DNA of 64,000 nt from Larix kaempferi (Eukaryota; Streptophyta; Pinopsida; Pinales; Pinaceae): assembly GCA_027924585.1 (NCBI GenBank), contig BSBM01000871.1:496001-560000 (forward strand), in the 5' to 3' direction. The translations under genes and the position numbers were made by a program. Positions 20,998 to 31,908 of this stretch are shown in pieces. The stretch's first letter is position 1. Each line of letters begins with the position of its first letter. The notes under the pieces were generated by a model. It saw nothing but the letters and a program-made list of their open reading frames with translations. It ran no database searches and was not told the DNA's origin.

Positions 20998-21349
20998 TCG
21001 CGTCCCGACCGCGTCTTTCAGGCCTTTACCTGCGACCCGACCGCGGCTCTCAGACTGTTTCCGACGCTCTACCGGCGGATTCAAGTCTGTTACCTGCGAT
21101 CCGACCGCGGCTAATCAGCCTGTTTGCCGCGATCTGACTGCGCCTGTCGGCCATTTTCCCGCGTCCTGACTGCGGCTCTCTGCCTCTTTTGTGCGTCCCG
21201 ACTGCGTCTGTTAGCCCTTTTGCCGCGACCCGACTGCGTCTTTTTCCCCGTTTCCTGCATCCCGACTGCGCCTGTTGGCCCGAAAGCCGCGACCTGACCG
21301 CGTCTGTTTCCCTCAAACCCGCGGTGTGCCTGTTCTGATTCACCACAGA
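20998..21349. repeat. 32-bp CG-rich leader array, unit 2
   Basis: Same array, period and position as unit 1 (8649-9000), with a few substitutions, several of which change CG dinucleotides. Confidence 0.85.
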
Positions 21350-22401
21350 CCCGCGGTCTGTTTTCTGCATTTTTCCTGTTTTGAGCCCAGCCCCTTTTGC
21401 TGCAATATTTTCTGCATCTGAACAGCCCTCTGTCCCACCTGCAGCCTCACTTCCTTACAGCCTTTCTGCAACATAATTTCTGTTCCCTTTACAGAATTCT
21501 TTTAAAATTTTGTTATTTTTAAATCAGAAAATTTTGCAAGTTAAAATTTCAATTTCAGGATTATTGATAGTTTAGAAGTTGCCCCCCTTGTGGCATTTCT
21601 ATTTTTTGGGTTCATCACCTCACGAGCACACACTCTGTCACATAATTCAAGTGAGCCTTAAAAAGTACCTAACTAAACCAACATTCTAACCCCACTTGGG
21701 GAACACAAAAGAATCATTGTAGTTAGGTAGGATCGGGGGGATAGGCTTCCAATAACACCCCTCGGTTATTTCACTTGAGACATAGTTGTTGTCCAAATAG
21801 GGAACCAAAATCCCCTAGTAATTTTTGGCACGGTCACAACCAGTTTATCAGAGGGCCTCTCCCTTAGGAGGGTTGAAGTCGGGAGACTGGTTCTGGAGGC
21901 CTGAGTGGAATACCGCACTCCATTCAGTAACCGAAGGGCTACCTTTCGCGGTTCGCGGGATAACCCTGTATAGGGGTATTGCGGTCAACGAACTAAACGG
22001 CAGATTCACCTTTCTGGACGTGTCATGAACGGGGTATCTTAGTTTCCATTCTTCTAGGATTGACTACCCGGTGTCCCTCCTGGTAGGGGGATATCATAGC
22101 CACTTGGATTTCCTACTCATATTGTCTGACTTGGATTTCATCACCTTGCAGAGGATATGTTTAGTTGAGTCAGAATACTTTTAGTTAGGTGTTTGCATGC
22201 TCCTTTACCTCCCTTTGGTCTAGTGAGTCCACCATTTTTTATTTTTCTAGGAAACCTGCTGCTTGTTGGTATTCTGACCATCTTTGTTGTTACTCCACTT
22301 ATTGTAGCACAGCTGTTACAGTAGGTGTTTTGAGTTGGTTGTTGGCATGAGTGCCTTGCTTTTTAGCTCTCCTTCTGCACACTCGGTTGCATTAGTATTT
22401 T
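21350..22401 (+). other. Non-coding leader, B-young unit 2
   Basis: This is a near copy of 9001-10053, with the same acceptor-like sites (TTGCAG/AGGATATG and TTTCTAG/GAAACC). No gene is seen. Confidence 0.6.
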
Positions 22402-22572
22402 TTGAGCTGTTTTTTACTCACCTCAACCCACAGAGATTTGACACCATCTGTCACCATTGAGTCCCCGAGACATTCTCGGCGCCTCAGGGGCGAGCCCCCA
22501 CAACACGGTTCTCTTGACACCACCCGTCATAGATTCCGATCATCCTCTGTTGATACCACTCATCACAAGTCT

Positions 22573-25500
22573 ATGTCACTTGACTCCACTCGTCAGCGAC
22601 GTAGGCCTCCGTCACCAGATAGTGACGCCCCTTACTTTACCTCCGATTCTGACGAAGAGTCTGAGAACCCTATTTATACTGCCCCTACTAGCCCCATGGC
22701 TGGCACAACTTCCACTCCGTTTTTCATAGGGACCATTGGTGGCACATCCACCACTACACCAGTTACTACACCTGTTTTGGGTATGCCCTCCATGGGACTC
22801 CCATCTACCGTTCCCCTCACGGTACCTATTCCCGTAGCGGGAATACCTATCCCCACTACATCAGTGGCTCACACTACCCATGGTGGTGCTGGACCATCCT
22901 CCACTACCTCAGTTCCCCCACTTGGGGGCACCACCCCAAATCTTGTCCCTCCACTTGGGGGCACTGGCCCCAACTTGGTCCAACCCACTACTTTGTCACA
23001 TCCTTCTTCCAGTTTGCCATTCATGGATAGCCTCAACCTACCTGACCTGGCCAGATTGACCAACGATCCTATTCGACACGACCCTACATGGCCTCATATG
23101 CCTACCAAGCTCCCCTCTAACATCCCTAAGTTCGAAGGCAAGGCCGGTGAGGACCCACAAAACCATATCATGTCTTTCCACCTATGGTGTTCCTCTAACT
23201 CCATAGTGGATGACTCTGTTCGCCTCCGTCTCTTACAGCGCACCTTCACTGGCTCTACAGCCAAGTGGTATATCAAGCAACCTCATGGGACCCATGCCAC
23301 CTTTGCTTCCTTGGCCTCGACCTTCCTGCAGTTCTTCCAGTTGCCTGTCCGCTATGACGCGGGCGTTGAGATCCTCCTATCTTGTAGACAAAACACGGCT
23401 ACCCATATCACGGACCACATCCATGAGTGGCGTCGACGCCGTAGCTTATGCAAGATCAAACTAGACGACCGTATCTTCCTAGATTGGTTCCTCAAATCCC
23501 TTCTCCCGGTTATTGCTAAGGATGTGGCCTCAGAAAGACCCCAGTCTGAAGAAGAGGCCATCCTTAAGGCCCAACAGTTCGACCTCATTTACGCCCAATC
23601 GGGTTACCTTTATACCATTATACCTGACACCCCTCGCGGCGAGTCCTCCCAGCATGATGCGCCGGGGGCATCCCACGCTGCAGATGGTATCATTGGCCGT
23701 GTTTCTTCGCATCCCCAACCATTTTCTATAGCACGTCCTACCCCTGGCCCCGACCTGTCGCGAACTACCTCCCAGTCTGGAGCAACCAACTCATATGCTC
23801 CCATGACACACCACCATTCCCATGGACCCTCATGTCCACCTCAGTGCTTCGGTTATGCGACTCCTGCTTATGCCCCCCCGGTCGCACCTCAGCCTTATTA
23901 CCATCAGCAGGCTGCCCCAGCTCCTGCGCCTTCACAAGCCCCACCCGCTTATTATCCGCCACAGGCAGCCCCTGCGGCACACCCACAACCTGCTCTGCAA
24001 TCATATCAGCAACCCCCTCAAGTTGCTGCACCTGCTCAGCCTCAACCTACATATCATCCTCCGCAGCCTGCTCCCGCACCTGCGCAACCTCAAAATCCCC
24101 CTGCTGCCCAAGGGCAAGTTTACGCCCAACAAAACCCGCATCAAAACCAGAAAAACCAACGTAACTAGGGCCAACAGAACCGCGGCAAAGGCCGTAATCA
24201 TGGGAACAACCAACCTGCAGACCAAGCTAGTCAACCGGCTAATCCCCCCGACAACAACAATGTGGCCCCCGCTAATCAAAACCCTGATCGCCCGCCCAAG
24301 CAGGCTAAAAACCCCAATTTGCGAACGAACCACCCTTGTTCTATTTGCGGGGTCTATGGACACTCCACACACGCTTCCCCACACTTGGAGCTAGCTCGGC
24401 AACTCTGGGTTGATGAGGCCCATCGCCAAGGGCATGCAGCTCCCCAAGCACCGCCCAACCTCCCCCAACCTCAACAACCCCCTTTGGTGCTGCAAAACCC
24501 CTTACCAACCCAAGGCGTAGTGAACACTCAGCCGTTGGCTCCCCCTCAAGCCAACGCACCCCAACAACAACAGATCACTTACGCTGCTCCCGATCAACCC
24601 ATGTTTGACTCAGGTACCCATCACTTGCTAATGATGTCATCTGCTGACGTCAACCTCCAGACCCGTCGGAACCAATATGGCTCCACCTCTGAAGCACCTC
24701 CCATGGATAAACCCACTAACGCCCATCCCACTGATCAGGTGTTACGTATACCTCCGCCTCCCATAGATGGCGCTGCAAAAGCCCCTCGTTTCCCACTTCG
24801 CCGTCTCAACAACAACCCTAATGCGCGCGCTGCGTCAAACTACAACATTGTAGACGACCTCGCCCAATCTCCCGCAGCCATGTCTGCGTTAGAAGTCTTG
24901 AAGAATTTCCCCTCCCAGCGCAAGACTTTACTCTCTGCCATCGGGGGGATTGACCCAAATGATTCGAATTTGATGGCATTTGATTTAGACCAGTCTGAAC
25001 CACGCCTACCTTCCAGCTTAGCATTCCAAGTTACTGTCTCCGTTAGGAATCTTGTCATCCATCGGTGCATCATCGATGAGGGTGCCTCCACATGCGTCAT
25101 GTCTACATTCGTATGGCAGAAGCTGGGATCCCCTCCTCTCCAGCAGTCCACCACTGCATTACGTGCCTACGACGGTCGTTCGGCTCAGCCCCAAGGCCTC
25201 CTAGCCAATGTCCCCGTCCAGTTAGGTGGAAAAACTGTACTCATTGACATTGAGGTAATCAATGCCCAATTGGATTATAACCTTTTACTTGGCCGCAGCT
25301 ACATGTATGCCATGCGGGCGGTTGCCTCTTCCGTCTTTCGCACCATGATGTTCCCCCATGAGGGACGCGTGGTTAAGGTTGACCAGCTCACCTACTATGA
25401 TCCCAGTGCTCCTGCGGCACCTGAAAATGTTCTCCCCATGGTTGAACAACCTGTTTCTCATGCCACCACCTCATTTGTTTCCTCTACAGGGCCTGGAGTC

Positions 25501-27114
25501 TACTCAGACGCGCCGATGACCTCCACCTTTCAATCCATTCCTCCCCCGTCATCTACGCCCGAAGTCTCTGACTTATGTACCTTATCCCACGATAACCTAC
25601 CACCTAATAATCAACCACCCTTGTTGCCAAAACCACCATTGGTACCTAGCCACATTGGTGTTACACCTATCCATACGATCCCCTTCCTAGTTCCTCCATC
25701 GGGAGTAGTAAGCGCCCCGGTCATGGCTACCCTTAGTCTCCCTGGGTTAACCTTGGGATTACCTGTATGGTATCTTTCGCCTCCCGTTCACCCGCCGACA
25801 CCTGATGTCGTCCTCCAACCGGTGCAACCCATGGCTACTACCACTTAGCCACCTCCCGGTGTCTCTACCCCTTCGTCCTCCACGACTCCCCCTCCTACTC
25901 CCAAACCCACTGGGGGCAGAGGTCCACAACCTTACACTGCTGTACCACGTCCCAAGACAGTAAAAAAACCTCCAGTTTTTCGTGCTCCTCCCAAATGCTC
26001 GCTATGCGACGAGTTGGGCCATGCGACCCACCAATGCCCACAGTTACCAGCATTGCAGAAGCACATGCAGATGCTCGACGATGACCCCAACATCCCAACT
26101 GTCGAACTCAACCCCACTCCCAAGCCTAAAGATAAGTCCCTACGTACCAACCACTCCTGCGCCATATGCGGTATTTACGGGCATTATTCACATCATTGTC
26201 CCGATCTCTTGGATTACAGAGCGGCTCTCTATGAGATGAACAATCTGGATCTTGAGACGACACCACCCACCATTGAGGAGATTTACCCCCCGGTCTCTCC
26301 CCCTTCTAGAGAGGTTAATATCATCTATATGATCTCTTCAACCACTACCCCCTCGTCAACCGATTTGACGACGCAAACTTTCCGTACGGATGAGGATATT
26401 CTTGAGGCCCTGACCGCCCCGGATTATCCCTGGGATGATATGCATCATCGTTCCTACTTCATCCCAGAAGCGTCTTCCTCTAGCTCCGCTACCCAATACG
26501 CGGTTGAATCCAAATACTTCCTCCCCACCAAGGTCGACTGGTTCAAGGACCCTATTCCTGCTCCTGATGCCTTCGAGGAAGGTAACATGGCCAACATCTC
26601 CCCTGTCATCCAAGTTGATATCGCTGCCCCAGGACGTGCCCCTGAACTCATCACTTTAGGAGCATTCTGCAGTAAACAAGAGATTGAGGACTACATAAAC
26701 CTTTTCAGAGAATTCCATGATGTCTTTTCCTGGTCCTATACCGAAATGCCTGGTCTTGACCCCGCCATTATAGAGCACCACATTGACACATGGCCTGATG
26801 TACCCCCCGTTCGTCAGAAACAACGCCCTCTTCCTCCCTCAAAGTTCCCAGGATGTGCCCCTGAACTCCTCACTTTAGGAGCCTCCTGCAGCGAGCAGGA
26901 GATTGAGGATTATAAACAACTCTTCCAAGAGTTCCGTGATGTCTTTGCTTGGCCCTCTACCGGAATGCCTGGGTTCGACCCCGCCATTCTCAAACATCAC
27001 ATGGACACACGGCCAGAGGAACTTCCTGTTCGTACTGAAACCGACTCTGAAGGCCTTCCTTTACGCAACCCCCATGATGGGTTGTATCCTAAGGAGTCTC
27101 TATCCCTAGAATAA
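22573..27114 (+). pseudogene. gag-PR polyprotein with RT-RH-INT deleted, unit 2
   Basis: Layout is as in unit 1: gag domain at about 23100-23610, CCHC knuckle 1 at about 24337-24378 with its last Cys changed to Ser, protease with DEGAST, knuckles 2 and 3 between protease and the RT leader, then the duplicated RT leader and the integrase tail. Stops are TAG at 24166 and TAG at 25846, and unit 1 has CAG at both places. The ATG at 22573 is the first in frame; the frame is open from 22396 with only a TTG earlier. Confidence 0.8.
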
Positions 27115-27211
27115 CTTGCGCCCTCGTTGGTCCGCATTGTACAGTTTGCTCTCTTTTTGTTTTTCATTTTTTTACCATCATCTTACATTCATCATTTCTG
27201 CATGATTACAG

Positions 27212-27640
27212 ATGGACCACCTTCCACCTTGTTACACTGGCTTCGCTGATGGCGCAAGCCGCTGGTCTCCCAACCTGGCTTCTGCAGCATGGGTCTTGTA
27301 CTCCCCTTCCCACGAGATGATTCACCTTGACGGAATATGTATACGCGCTGCTACCAATAACCAGGCGGAGTATGATGCTGTGACCGGTCTCTTGACTGAT
27401 TCCCTCCAAATGGGCATAAGTCACCTTCATGTGTTCCTTGACTCCCAGCTACTTGTCTCCCAGCTCAACAACTGCTACCAGGTGCGTGATCCCTGCCTTT
27501 TTAGAAAATTCCTGCGCACAAAACAACTCAGCCGACAATTTGAATCCATCACATTCACACATGTCCCCAGAGCCCAAAATAGTGTCGCAGACCAAATGGC
27601 CAACAACATCCTAGATTGGCATATCAATCACACCATGTAA
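27212..27640 (+). CDS. Archaeal-type RNase H (aRNH), unit 2
   Basis: The 142 residues keep the same four acidic positions as unit 1 (13, 53, 77, 127). It differs at only a couple of residues (Gly45 to Arg, Ala63 to Asp). The same acceptor-like TGATTACAG abuts the ATG. Because the element lacks RT and INT, this domain could only work in trans or as a remnant. Confidence 0.85.
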   Translation: MDHLPPCYTGFADGASRWSPNLASAAWVLYSPSHEMIHLDGICIRAATNNQAEYDAVTGLLTDSLQMGISHLHVFLDSQLLVSQLNNCYQVRDPCLFRKFLRTKQLSRQFESITFTHVPRAQNSVADQMANNILDWHINHTM

Positions 27641-27752
27641 CATCATGCATCACAATCCCATAGCATCTCATAAAAATATATAAAAACCCAAAAAGATTGC
27701 ATCGCATCCACATTTGCATCCATGTATATACACCACATTCATATCCATAGGG

Positions 27753-27935
27753 GCATCCACGTGCCTAAGCATACATATATCATGTCGCATCACATAAAAT
27801 ACACAAGGGGCATCCACGTGCCTAACATCCTAACCTACTTGCATCCACGTGCAATGTAAACATATCACAACTCATAAAGTGCATCCACGTGCGTACAAAT
27901 AAAACAACATTATACAAAAAGGTGCATCCACGTGC
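27753..27935. repeat. Five-copy GCATCCACGTGC array, unit 2
   Basis: All five CACGTG-containing motifs of unit 1 are kept here without change, between aRNH and the antisense gene. Confidence 0.85.
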
Positions 27936-28166
27936 ATATATATATATCAAAAAATATACATGTCCAGTGCTATACATGTCCTGAGTACCCCTGTACTCAG
28001 CTATACAAAAAATGGCTATACATCCCTAACAGCCTCATCAACATACATGCCGTAGCTACAAAACTCGGGGGGAGTCCCCTGCACTCCCTAATGGGAGTCG
28101 TATCCTGCATCACTACCTGCATCGGCTGCCTCTGAGTCCTCCCCTCACTCCTCCTCCGGCAAGTCC

Positions 28167-29900
28167 TCATCTCCTTCGGACTCCTGTGCCCGTACCCGGT
28201 CCACCAAGATCGCCACCCCGGATCGCGATGGATCTGAACTCTCGGGGTGCCCCCATGCAATCCCGTACCACGTCCGGATCGACATCCCGCCATCCCTCAT
28301 TGGTCACCCCTATCAGCAACCGGTCTAATAGTGCCCGTACCGACTCCAGTGTCCCCTCCGCATCGCGGCGACGGACCTCTCCTCGCCCAGGCAGAGCTGG
28401 AACGGCCACAATACCCCTCCGTGCCACATGTCCTAGCGGCGGCCTCGGGCCCACATCTGCAAGATCACCCATATGTCAGTCATAGTATATCACTCTACTA
28501 TCATATAAATAAAACTTGACATACATAACATGCAAGCAAAAACACATACGTACCGTCGGGACCCCATGCCTGTCCTGGTGCTCGTGCCGCCTCCGGATCT
28601 CCCGTGACGTCCATGTCCCGATACGGGAAGTCGTCCAGTGTCAGTGGTATCTGGAGCCACTGCAGGTACAACTCCTGCGTGAAATACCTGCCCACGTCGC
28701 TGCCACCACGGTGGCGCATCATCTCGCACCACCGCACAATTCGCGGCTCCCTCATCCCTCCTGCCCTGATTGGCACCCGTGGCCGCAGTGTGGGTACCCT
28801 CTCCATAAAAAAGGCACACAAGAAGGAACCAAAACAAAATCCCTTGCCAGCTTCCTTCGCTGCCGTCAGCTGCCGCTGAACGCAGGTCAGGAACATCTGG
28901 CCCCACGCGTAGTACACCCCATCCAGTACGCGCTCTATCATCTGCATCTGACCCCCAGACACCTTCTCAGGTGACTGGGAACCCAATACCCGCACCACAC
29001 ATGCTGCCATGGCCTGCACTGCCGGCTCCTGTAGGTCCCTCACCAGGAGTGCATTCCTATGCACCCTCGCCTCAGGACCACAGTATCTATCCAACATGTC
29101 CTCCATGTCGACATCCGCGGCAACCCGCGGCTGTGTGTCTGCTACCCTGCCTAGGTAGGGTAACCCCGTCAGAAAATATACATCGGTCAGGGTGAGGTCC
29201 ACCCTCTCACCCTGTACCCGGAAAGCCTGTATGTCCGGCTCCCAGAAGCTGATCAGCCGGTTCAGCAGTAGTGCTGTTGACCGTATCATGGGTATCTGTG
29301 CGAACTTCAGTAGTCCGCACAGTCCCAGCACAGATCGCACATGGCGATCCTCCCGAATATAAACCATAGTATCATCAGGGATCTCTCGCTCTCTCCAGAG
29401 CACCTGCGGCATCCTGTCAATCACACAAAATAAACTCATCAGACTCATGTCAACTAAATACGTACTTTTCCCTCTCCTGGAAGACCCTCATAGCTCGGCC
29501 CAAAACCGCGGCTATCGGGCTTCCTGCCGCGGTTTCCGACCGCGGCTGTCAGGCCTATGGTCGCGGTCCTTAACCGCGCATGTCAGCCCTAAACCCGCGG
29601 TTGGGAACCGCGTGTTCCTCCTTGGAACTCACGGTACTCGACCGCGGTTCCATCCAGGAAACACGCGATCTCCAACCGCGTGGTTCACCCCGAAACACGC
29701 GGTCTCCAACCGTGTGGTTCACCCCGAAACTCGCGGCCTCCAACCGCAGTTTCGACCCCCTAACCCGCGGTCCACCCCACGTGGACCGTACAAATAAACC
29801 CTGGGACCCACTACCCAACCCCCGACCCTAAAAAACATGCAGGTATGAGTCTAACGGAATACCTGTCTCTCCCGGATCTGAAATCGGCCGGTCGGATCAT
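28167..29900 (-). CDS. Antisense three-exon plant mobile domain (PMD) protein, unit 2
   Basis: The predicted exons, on the minus strand, are 29900-29863 (38 bp, starts MIRPADFRSG), 29413-28554 (860 bp, fully open) and 28456-28167. Introns are 29862-29414 (GTATTC...TTGACAG) and 28553-28457 (GTACGT...CTTGCAG). The exons total 1188 bp, or 395 codons plus stop, with no internal stop. Residues about 64-98 match the PMD signature (WEP, then GERVDLTLTDVYFLTGLP). The tail contains DLQEPAVQ and an Arg/Asp-rich last exon. A 1-bp insertion relative to unit 1 changes the last 20 or so residues. A minus-strand TATA box lies 88 bp upstream. Extra antisense ORFs are known in Tat-lineage elements. Exon borders are inferred from sequence and need RNA support. 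Confidence 0.75.
29498..29769. repeat. 34-bp CG-rich array, eight copies, antisense intron, unit 2
   Basis: This is the same gapless eight-copy array as 17135-17406, in the first intron of the antisense gene. Confidence 0.9.
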
Positions 29901-29987
29901 CCAGAAATGCCACCTAAGCTCTAGTCCACTTTGATCACAAGTCAAAGTCAAACCGTACAAATGACACATGTCATGTTGGACCCACCA

Positions 29988-29996
29988 CTATTTATA
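29988..29996 (-). promoter_or_regulatory. Antisense promoter TATA box, unit 2
   Basis: The minus strand reads TATAAATAG, 88 bp upstream of the PMD ATG at 29900. TTGAC-type motifs lie on both sides. Confidence 0.6.
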
Positions 29997-30411
29997 GTCA
30001 GTTGACTTTTTCTTGTCACGGCCATTCTGACCCCATACGGAGTCCGTTTTTCGAACCGTTTCCACCACTGGAATCAGCACGACGAGACCGTCACGATAGT
30101 CACCTCGTTGCATTATTTTTACCCCATCATTTTTGCCCATTTTTCAGACACCACTAGTCGCCTCGGTTTGCATGCCACATCAGCCGTTCTCCGTTTTTCA
30201 CATGTTTTATATCATCGGATACATTTTTCCGAGCCGGTGATGATGCTTGAGATCATTTCTCGCTCTCACCCCCCGATTTTTTGGGTCTTTTTTCCAAAAC
30301 GCCCTCGTTGCCTCGGTGTGCGTGCCACATCGGTCGTTACCCGTTTTTGACATCCTTTATATCGCCGGATTCATTTTTCCGAGCTCGTGATGATGCTTAA
30401 GATCATTTCTC

Positions 30412-30418
30412 GCTCTCA
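30412..30418. other. Deletion junction between B-young and B-old (7-bp microhomology)
   Basis: GCTCTCA is common to the B-young 3' region (TTTCTCGCTCTCAC at unit 1 18050) and the B-old leader repeat (GCGGCTCTCAGCCTG). The join has one copy. It removed the end of unit 2, its 3' LTR, and the first part of B-old's array. Confidence 0.75.
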
Positions 30419-30800
30419 GCCTGTTTCCTGTGATCCGACTGCGGCTCTCAGCCTGTTTCCTGCGATCTCCCCATGGCTTCCAGTCTGTTTCCTGCGATCC
30501 GACCGTAGATTTCAGTCTATTTCCTGCGATCTCCCCACGACTGTCAGCCTGTTTCCTGCGATCTCTCCGTGGCTTTCAGTCTGTTTCCTACGATCCGACT
30601 GCGGCTTTCAGTTTGTTTCCTGCAATCTCCCCGTGGCTTTCAGCCTGTTTCCTACGATCTCCCCACGGCTTTTAGCATGTTTCCTTTGATCTCCCCATGG
30701 ATTTCAGCCTGTTTCCTACGATTTCCCTATGGCTTTCAGCCTATTTCCTGCGATCTCCCCACGGCTTTTAGCCTGTTTCCCGCGATCGGGCCGCACAGTT
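30417..30800. repeat. 32-bp leader array of B-old, twelve gapless copies
   Basis: Twelve 32-bp units (CAGCCTGTTTCCTGCGATC, then CCCCACGGCTTT or CGACTGCGGCTTT) follow one another exactly. The B-young arrays have the same period but different and more varied units. All three forward frames are open across most of it because the unit lacks stops, so its ORFs are not evidence of coding. Confidence 0.95.
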
Positions 30801-31908
30801 TCACCACAGACCCGCAATCTGTTTTCTGCACTTTTTTACCCTATTTGAACCTAGAACTTTGCTGCAATATTTTCTGCACCTGCATAGCCACCTGTTCTCT
30901 CTACAGCCATACTTACCTACAGCCTTTTTCTACAGTTTGCTTTCTATTCCATTTACAGATATTTTTAAGTTTAAGCATTTCAATTGAAAAAAGAAAATTT
31001 TGCATTACAAGTTTAATTTCTGCATTCTGATTATTAGTTAGAAAGTTTCCCACCCCGTGGAACTTTTAATTGGGTTCATTATCTCACACGCACACACTTT
31101 GTCACGTAATTCAATTGAGCCTTAAAAAACTACTTAACACAACCAACATTCTAACCCCACTTTGGGAACACATAAGAATATTGAAGTTAGGTAGGACAGG
31201 GGGGATAGGCATCCAAATAACACCCCTCGGTCACTTACACTTGAGACATAGTTGTTGTCCATTAGGGAACCAAAATCCCCTAGTATTTTTTGGCACGGTC
31301 ACAACCAGTTTATCAGAGGGCCTCTCCCTTAGGAGGGTTGAAGTAGCCGGACTAGTTCTGGAGGCCTGAGTGGAATACTACAATCCATTCAGTAACCAAA
31401 GGCTACCTACTCGTTGGTCTACGTGTGGTGATTCCCTTTAGGCCCACACGGTGATAGGATCGGAGCTGAAGATTCACTTTTCTGAATGTGTCATGAATGG
31501 GGTATCTTAGTTTCCTTTCTTATAGGATTGTCTTACCCGGTGTCCCTCCCGGTAGGGGGATATCTATAGCCACTTGGCTCTACTATCCATATTGTCTGAC
31601 TTGGATTTCATCACCTTGCAGAGGATATGACTATTTGAGTCATAATACTATTTAGCTAGGTGTTTGCAAGCTCCCTTACCTCCCTTTGGTCTAGCAAGTC
31701 CACTATTTTTATTTTTTAGGAAACCTGCTGCTTGTTGGTATTCTGACCATTGTTGTTGATGCTCCGCTTATTGTAGCACAGCTGTTATAGTGAGTGTTTT
31801 GAGTTGGTTGTTTGCTTGAGTGCCATCTTTTTTGCGCTCTCCTTTTGCACATTCAGCTGCATTAGGGTTTTTTGAGTTGTTTTTTCACTCAACACAACCC
31901 CCAGATAC
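30801..31908 (+). other. Non-coding leader of B-old
   Basis: Homologous to 9001-10080 with many differences. It keeps TTCATCACCTTGCAG/AGGATATG (acceptor-like, to about 31622) and TTTTTAG/GAAACC. No gene is seen. Confidence 0.6.

Larger units (their letters stand above)
7819..30416 (+). mobile_element. B-young: tandem pair of non-autonomous Tat-lineage elements
   Basis: The order is LTR (7819-8541), internal unit 1 (8542-20165), LTR (20166-20890), internal unit 2 (20891-30416). The units are nearly identical base for base apart from scattered substitutions and small indels. Each carries gag-PR, aRNH in sense, and a spliced PMD gene in antisense. Both lack RT-RH-INT. The third LTR and about 2.1 kb of unit 2's 3' region are missing, deleted at a 7-bp microhomology with B-old's leader array (30412-30418). 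Confidence 0.88.

Noticed and set aside
30417-30800. CRISPR-like regular repeats
   Set aside because: The units abut with no spacers, there are no cas genes, and the context is a plant retrotransposon.
30387-31030. Three overlapping long ORFs in all forward frames
   Set aside because: A 32-bp stop-free tandem unit opens every frame. The period is not a multiple of three, and the products are low-complexity repeats.
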